In this document: piece by piece, positions 6,562 through 8,848 of the stretch
Numbering within the stretch: position 1 is the stretch's first letter
Layout: each line of letters starts with the position of its first letter
The notes under the pieces: generated by a model
Told to the model about the DNA's origin: nothing
Seen by the model: only the letters and a program-made list of their open reading frames with translations
Databases searched by the model: none
Source of the DNA: JBFJWU01 sp041623475 [NCBI: bacterium]
Lineage (GTDB): Bacteria; J088
Direction: 5' to 3'
Assembly: GCA_041623475.1 (NCBI GenBank)
Contig: JBFJWU010000129.1
Span: 1 to 8,848 of the forward strand
Length of the DNA: 8,848 nucleotides
Position numbers and translations under genes: made by a program

Positions 6562-7668
6562 TTAATACCAGGTCGCGTCAATAAACTGGACGTCCAGCGT
6601 GATCGTCGCCTGGTCGTCGTCCCGCAACTGGTCCCGGAAACGGATCGTGCCCGACAGGCTGACGCTGCCAAAGTCATCTTCGTCGTTCTTGTACTGCCAG
6701 TCATCCAGCGTCAGGTTCACCTGCTTCAGTTCGTCAAAATCAATGTCGCCGTCCAGGCTGCTGAACAGGTCCAGTTCGGCATCTTCGCCGTCCTCGCCAC
6801 ATTCAAATCCCAGGTTCCACGTCAACAGTTGCGCCATTGTTACCTGTGTTGGCGCGTCGATCGGAGGGTCTTCATTGTGTTCCAGGGCAAACGACGCCGT
6901 CAGCTTGAACTCGTCGGCAGCATCGATCGTGAACGTCAGCGTGGATCGGGTTCCCGACGCTGAACCTGTCCGGTCGTAGACCAGCGAGCCATCGACACCG
7001 ACGACATCGGCAACATTAATATCCGCCTCGCAATCGACGCTGCTGCTGTTGACGCTGCCGACCTCGTACGCGACTGTTCCCCCGACACCGGGACCGGAAA
7101 ACGCACTGCTTCCTGATACGCCAATGACCGGTGTGAAAATCCCCGACGCGTCGGTCTGCAGTTCCAGGACATCATATTCTTCGAATGCGCGGTATTCCTG
7201 GACATGGACCAGGCCAGGCTGGCCACCGGCAAGCGACTGCCGGGCCGCCACGACCTCGGTTAAAAAGAAGATGCCCGGATTGTCCGGATCGTACGGAATC
7301 GTCAATTTGCCGTTGTCCCGGAGCACGATCGGCTCGCCAGTGTCCGGATCACTGATTTCCAGCCGAACCGACGGACCGACTGTCGTGACCAGGGTCGCTG
7401 GCAGGGCGGCATCATCGACAACCGCCAGGCCCAATGCGACCTCCTGAATGCCATCGGGCAGCGCGCCCGCCGGGATAACAAAACTGGCACCGTAGATCGC
7501 ACTTTTGGGATCGTTGATCGCAACCTGGCCTTGCTGGCCACGGGTGGCGACTTCCAGCTCGCCCTGTGCCTGTTCAAGTTGATCGCGCAGTTTTTCCAGT
7601 TCGGACAGCTGGCACGATGACAGCGCGACGACACCTGCAGCCAGAAATACGATGGACTTGGATTTCAT
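6562..7668 (-). CDS. lipoprotein with coiled coil and ZU5-like domain
   Basis: The protein has 368 residues from ATG 7668, which has AGGGGG six bases upstream. Lys2 and Lys4, a hydrophobic core and the lipobox LSSC make Cys19 the lipidated residue; Gln at +2 favours the outer membrane. Residues 21-41 (LSELEKLRDQLEQAQGELEVA) are a short heptad coiled coil right after the lipid anchor, as in Lpp-like or spacer segments. From about 55 to 135 there is a ZU5-like pattern: YGASFVIPAGALPDG, a strand-rich part, then a PYDPD turn. The remainder is Asp/Glu-rich and beta-rich, ending in IDATWY, with two Cys (about 220 and 310) that could pair. ZU5-like domains occur in surface and envelope proteins and mediate protein contacts; no enzyme motif is seen. 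It leads a likely two-gene transcript with the hypothetical downstream. Lipoprotein status is strong, the ZU5 resemblance is by eye. Confidence 0.87.
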   Translation of the reverse strand: MKSKSIVFLAAGVVALSSCQLSELEKLRDQLEQAQGELEVATRGQQGQVAINDPKSAIYGASFVIPAGALPDGIQEVALGLAVVDDAALPATLVTTVGPSVRLEISDPDTGEPIVLRDNGKLTIPYDPDNPGIFFLTEVVAARQSLAGGQPGLVHVQEYRAFEEYDVLELQTDASGIFTPVIGVSGSSAFSGPGVGGTVAYEVGSVNSSSVDCEADINVADVVGVDGSLVYDRTGSASGTRSTLTFTIDAADEFKLTASFALEHNEDPPIDAPTQVTMAQLLTWNLGFECGEDGEDAELDLFSSLDGDIDFDELKQVNLTLDDWQYKNDEDDFGSVSLSGTIRFRDQLRDDDQATITLDVQFIDATWY

Positions 7669-7734
7669 AGTCTGCCCCCTGTTGCGTCCACTATAGCACC
7701 GGAATGTCCGGGGACAAAGCAACTCCGACCGTGG
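7669..7734 (-). promoter_or_regulatory. promoter candidate upstream of the ZU5-like lipoprotein
   Basis: In the 66-base gap after the hydrolase gene, minus strand, TATAGT at 7690-7695 is a good -10 and lies 22 bases from the start codon. No good -35 exists at 16-18 bases. The spacer region contains an inverted repeat CCGGA-ATG-TCCGG at 7699-7711. A ribosome binding site AGGGGG follows at 7675-7680. The gene could also be read through from the hydrolase. Confidence 0.35.
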
Positions 7735-8655
7735 TCAACCGTCCAGGTCGGGGATTCGGATCGGCGCCGGCGGAAGCTGACGGACAGGGTCCAGGACAGA
7801 CCGCGTAAACGATACACGGGTTATCTGCCCCTGGGAATACCGTTCGAACTCGTCCAGGGGACCGTACAGGTGGACGGCGACCAGGTATGGGTCCGATGTC
7901 CTCAGTTCCGCTGCCGCACGGTGCACCCGGTCGCTTTCGCGTTCGATCCAGTCGGCCTGTTCAGTCAAGGTGTCAGAGCCGTTATCGTCGTGGGACCTGT
8001 GGCTGGGGATCAGCTGGATCTGCGGCGCCAGGCCTGCCAAAGTGCGGCACGACGCAATCGCGTCCGGTGCCGATGCCTCCTGCCAGATCACCAGCGGCTT
8101 CCGCCTGGCAAACAGGTCGCCGGACAGCACGCGGACGACATCGCGGTCACGAATGATGAAGCCGCAATGAAACGGGCAGTGGCCCGGGGTTTCGATGGAC
8201 TCGATCGACACCGTATCTTCAACAAACTCGGTGCCGGCATCGTAGGCTTCGATATCCGGGCAGGCTTCGGCCGGTCCCCAGAAGTACTGTCGATAGGGAC
8301 TAATGGGTTGCTCGCTGGTAACGAACTCGACCAGGGGTCGGGGACAGAAAACGGGGATCTCTCCGAATCGGCGACGAATCGGCATCAGTCCGGCGACGTG
8401 GTCTTCGTGGTGGTGGGTCAGGACAATGCGGCGAGGCGGCGAATCGGCCAGTTCGGCCAGCAGCATGTCAATGGTGAAATGACTGCCGGTATCGATCAGC
8501 GTGTCGCCGATCCGGAATACGTTGACCACTGCGGGAATGCGAATTCCCTGATGCTGGACGGTCAGTTCGATTTTTTCAATCGGTCCCAACTGAATCCGGC
8601 GAACCTGTGTGCGTTCGATCGGAGTCGGGCGGGTCAACGGTTCTCGGGCAGGCAT
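7735..8655 (-). CDS. metallo-beta-lactamase-fold hydrolase
   Basis: The protein has 306 residues and no signal peptide, so it is probably cytosolic. It has the full metal-binding set of the MBL superfamily: LIDTGSH at 53-59, the THHHEDHVAG motif at 80-89 (His81, His83, Asp85, His86 of HxHxDH), PGHCPFHCG at 157-165 with His159, SGDLF at 178-182 with Asp180, and PSHRSH at 217-222 with His219. This binds two metal ions (usually Zn) and hydrolyses an ester, thioester or phosphodiester. The C-terminal 80 residues form a helical extension (LTEQADWIERESDRVHRAAAEL), similar in layout to LACTB2-like proteins that act on thioesters or RNA; the substrate is not determined here. It starts at ATG 8655; no Shine-Dalgarno is visible. 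It diverges from the SDR gene and shares its upstream region. The fold is secure. Confidence 0.93.
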   Translation of the reverse strand: MPAREPLTRPTPIERTQVRRIQLGPIEKIELTVQHQGIRIPAVVNVFRIGDTLIDTGSHFTIDMLLAELADSPPRRIVLTHHHEDHVAGLMPIRRRFGEIPVFCPRPLVEFVTSEQPISPYRQYFWGPAEACPDIEAYDAGTEFVEDTVSIESIETPGHCPFHCGFIIRDRDVVRVLSGDLFARRKPLVIWQEASAPDAIASCRTLAGLAPQIQLIPSHRSHDDNGSDTLTEQADWIERESDRVHRAAAELRTSDPYLVAVHLYGPLDEFERYSQGQITRVSFTRSVLDPVRQLPPAPIRIPDLDG

Positions 8656-8780
8656 AGGTGGCTGGCGCGTCGCACTAGGGCAGGGTTGGGAACTGCTACA
8701 ATATACCCCACCGTGTCGTTATTGACACGCGAGTCAACTTTTTCAGTCCTCGAAATCCAGAGCCAAAAGGAGCAGCGATT
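8656..8780. promoter_or_regulatory. divergent control region with overlapping inverted repeats
   Basis: This 125-base gap separates the hydrolase and SDR starts. Two inverted repeats overlap in it: CGTGTC-GTTATT-GACACG at 8712-8729, and TTGAC-A-CGCG-A-GTCAA at 8722-8737, which is palindromic except at its two A positions. On the minus strand TATATT at 8700-8705 is a plausible -10 for the hydrolase, and both repeats lie where its -35 would be. The second repeat resembles a dimeric repressor site of the TetR/MarR size class. On the plus strand AAAAGGAG at 8765-8772 is the SDR ribosome binding site. Operator function is inferred from symmetry and position only. Confidence 0.45.
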
Positions 8781-8848
8781 GTGGCAGATTTGAACGGAAA
8801 AACCTTGTTTATTACAGGTGCAAGTCGTGGGATCGGCAAGGCGATCGC
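8781..8848 (+). CDS. short-chain dehydrogenase (SDR), 5' end only
   Basis: Only the first 22 codons are in the window. GTG 8781 has AAAAGGAG 8 bases upstream and begins MADLNGKTLFITGASRGIGK. TGASRGIG is the classical SDR cofactor loop (TGxxxGxG) that binds the NAD(P) pyrophosphate, preceded by the first strand of the Rossmann fold. The opening resembles HSDL2-like SDRs, which often act on acyl-CoA or steroid-like carbonyls, but 22 residues cannot settle the subgroup. It is divergent from the hydrolase and may be regulated with it. Confidence 0.9.
   Translation, partial: MADLNGKTLFITGASRGIGKAI

Noticed and set aside
8722-8750. TTGACA at 8722 as a -35 box for the SDR gene
   Set aside because: No -10-like hexamer occurs 15-18 bases downstream; the bases are better explained as part of the palindrome.
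7870-8793. 307-residue plus-strand reading frame across the hydrolase gene
   Set aside because: It is antisense to a hydrolase with all five metal motifs, and it runs through the divergent control region into the SDR start.

Overview
The window is about 8.8 kb of densely packed bacterial DNA with a moderately high GC content (most 60-base rows counted by hand are near 60%). The cell envelope looks Gram-negative: there are two clear lipoproteins with SPII signal peptides, a third possible one, and three more exported proteins, at least two of them probably periplasmic. I cannot assign a phylum. The dihydrouridine synthase and the start of a short-chain dehydrogenase are recognisable but phylogenetically uninformative at this level, and no rRNA, tRNA, mobile element, phage gene or CRISPR array is visible.

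Layout, left to right. (1) Bases 1-2078, minus strand: a large orphan lipoprotein followed 4 bases later by the 5' part of a PaaI-type hotdog thioesterase that runs off the left edge. (2) 2132-2626, plus strand: a small exported or lipoprotein-like hypothetical, divergent from the large lipoprotein. (3) 2615-3616, minus strand: a DusB-type tRNA-dihydrouridine synthase, tail to tail with gene 2 and overlapping it by 12 bases. (4) 3772-5638, plus strand: a probable two-gene operon of an exported helical/TPR-like protein and an orphan family-3 periplasmic solute-binding protein, with no permease or ATPase gene in view. (5) 5655-7668, minus strand: a ZU5-like lipoprotein followed by a lower-GC exported hypothetical. 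(6) 7735-8655, minus strand: a metallo-beta-lactamase-fold hydrolase with a complete metal-binding set. (7) 8781 to the right edge, plus strand: the first 22 codons of an SDR oxidoreductase, divergent from the hydrolase across a 125-base region that holds two overlapping inverted repeats.

How the genes may work together. Only three gene pairs have sequence support for joint function: the lipoprotein and thioesterase (4-base gap), the TPR-like protein and solute-binding protein (4-base gap), and the ZU5-like lipoprotein and exported hypothetical (22-base gap). The hydrolase and SDR share a divergent control region and might be co-regulated. The rest looks like an ordinary chromosomal segment in which soluble enzymes alternate with uncharacterised envelope proteins. 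I see no defence system, biosynthetic cluster or mobile element. The most unusual content is the envelope proteins of unknown function and the solute-binding/TPR pair that lacks a transporter.
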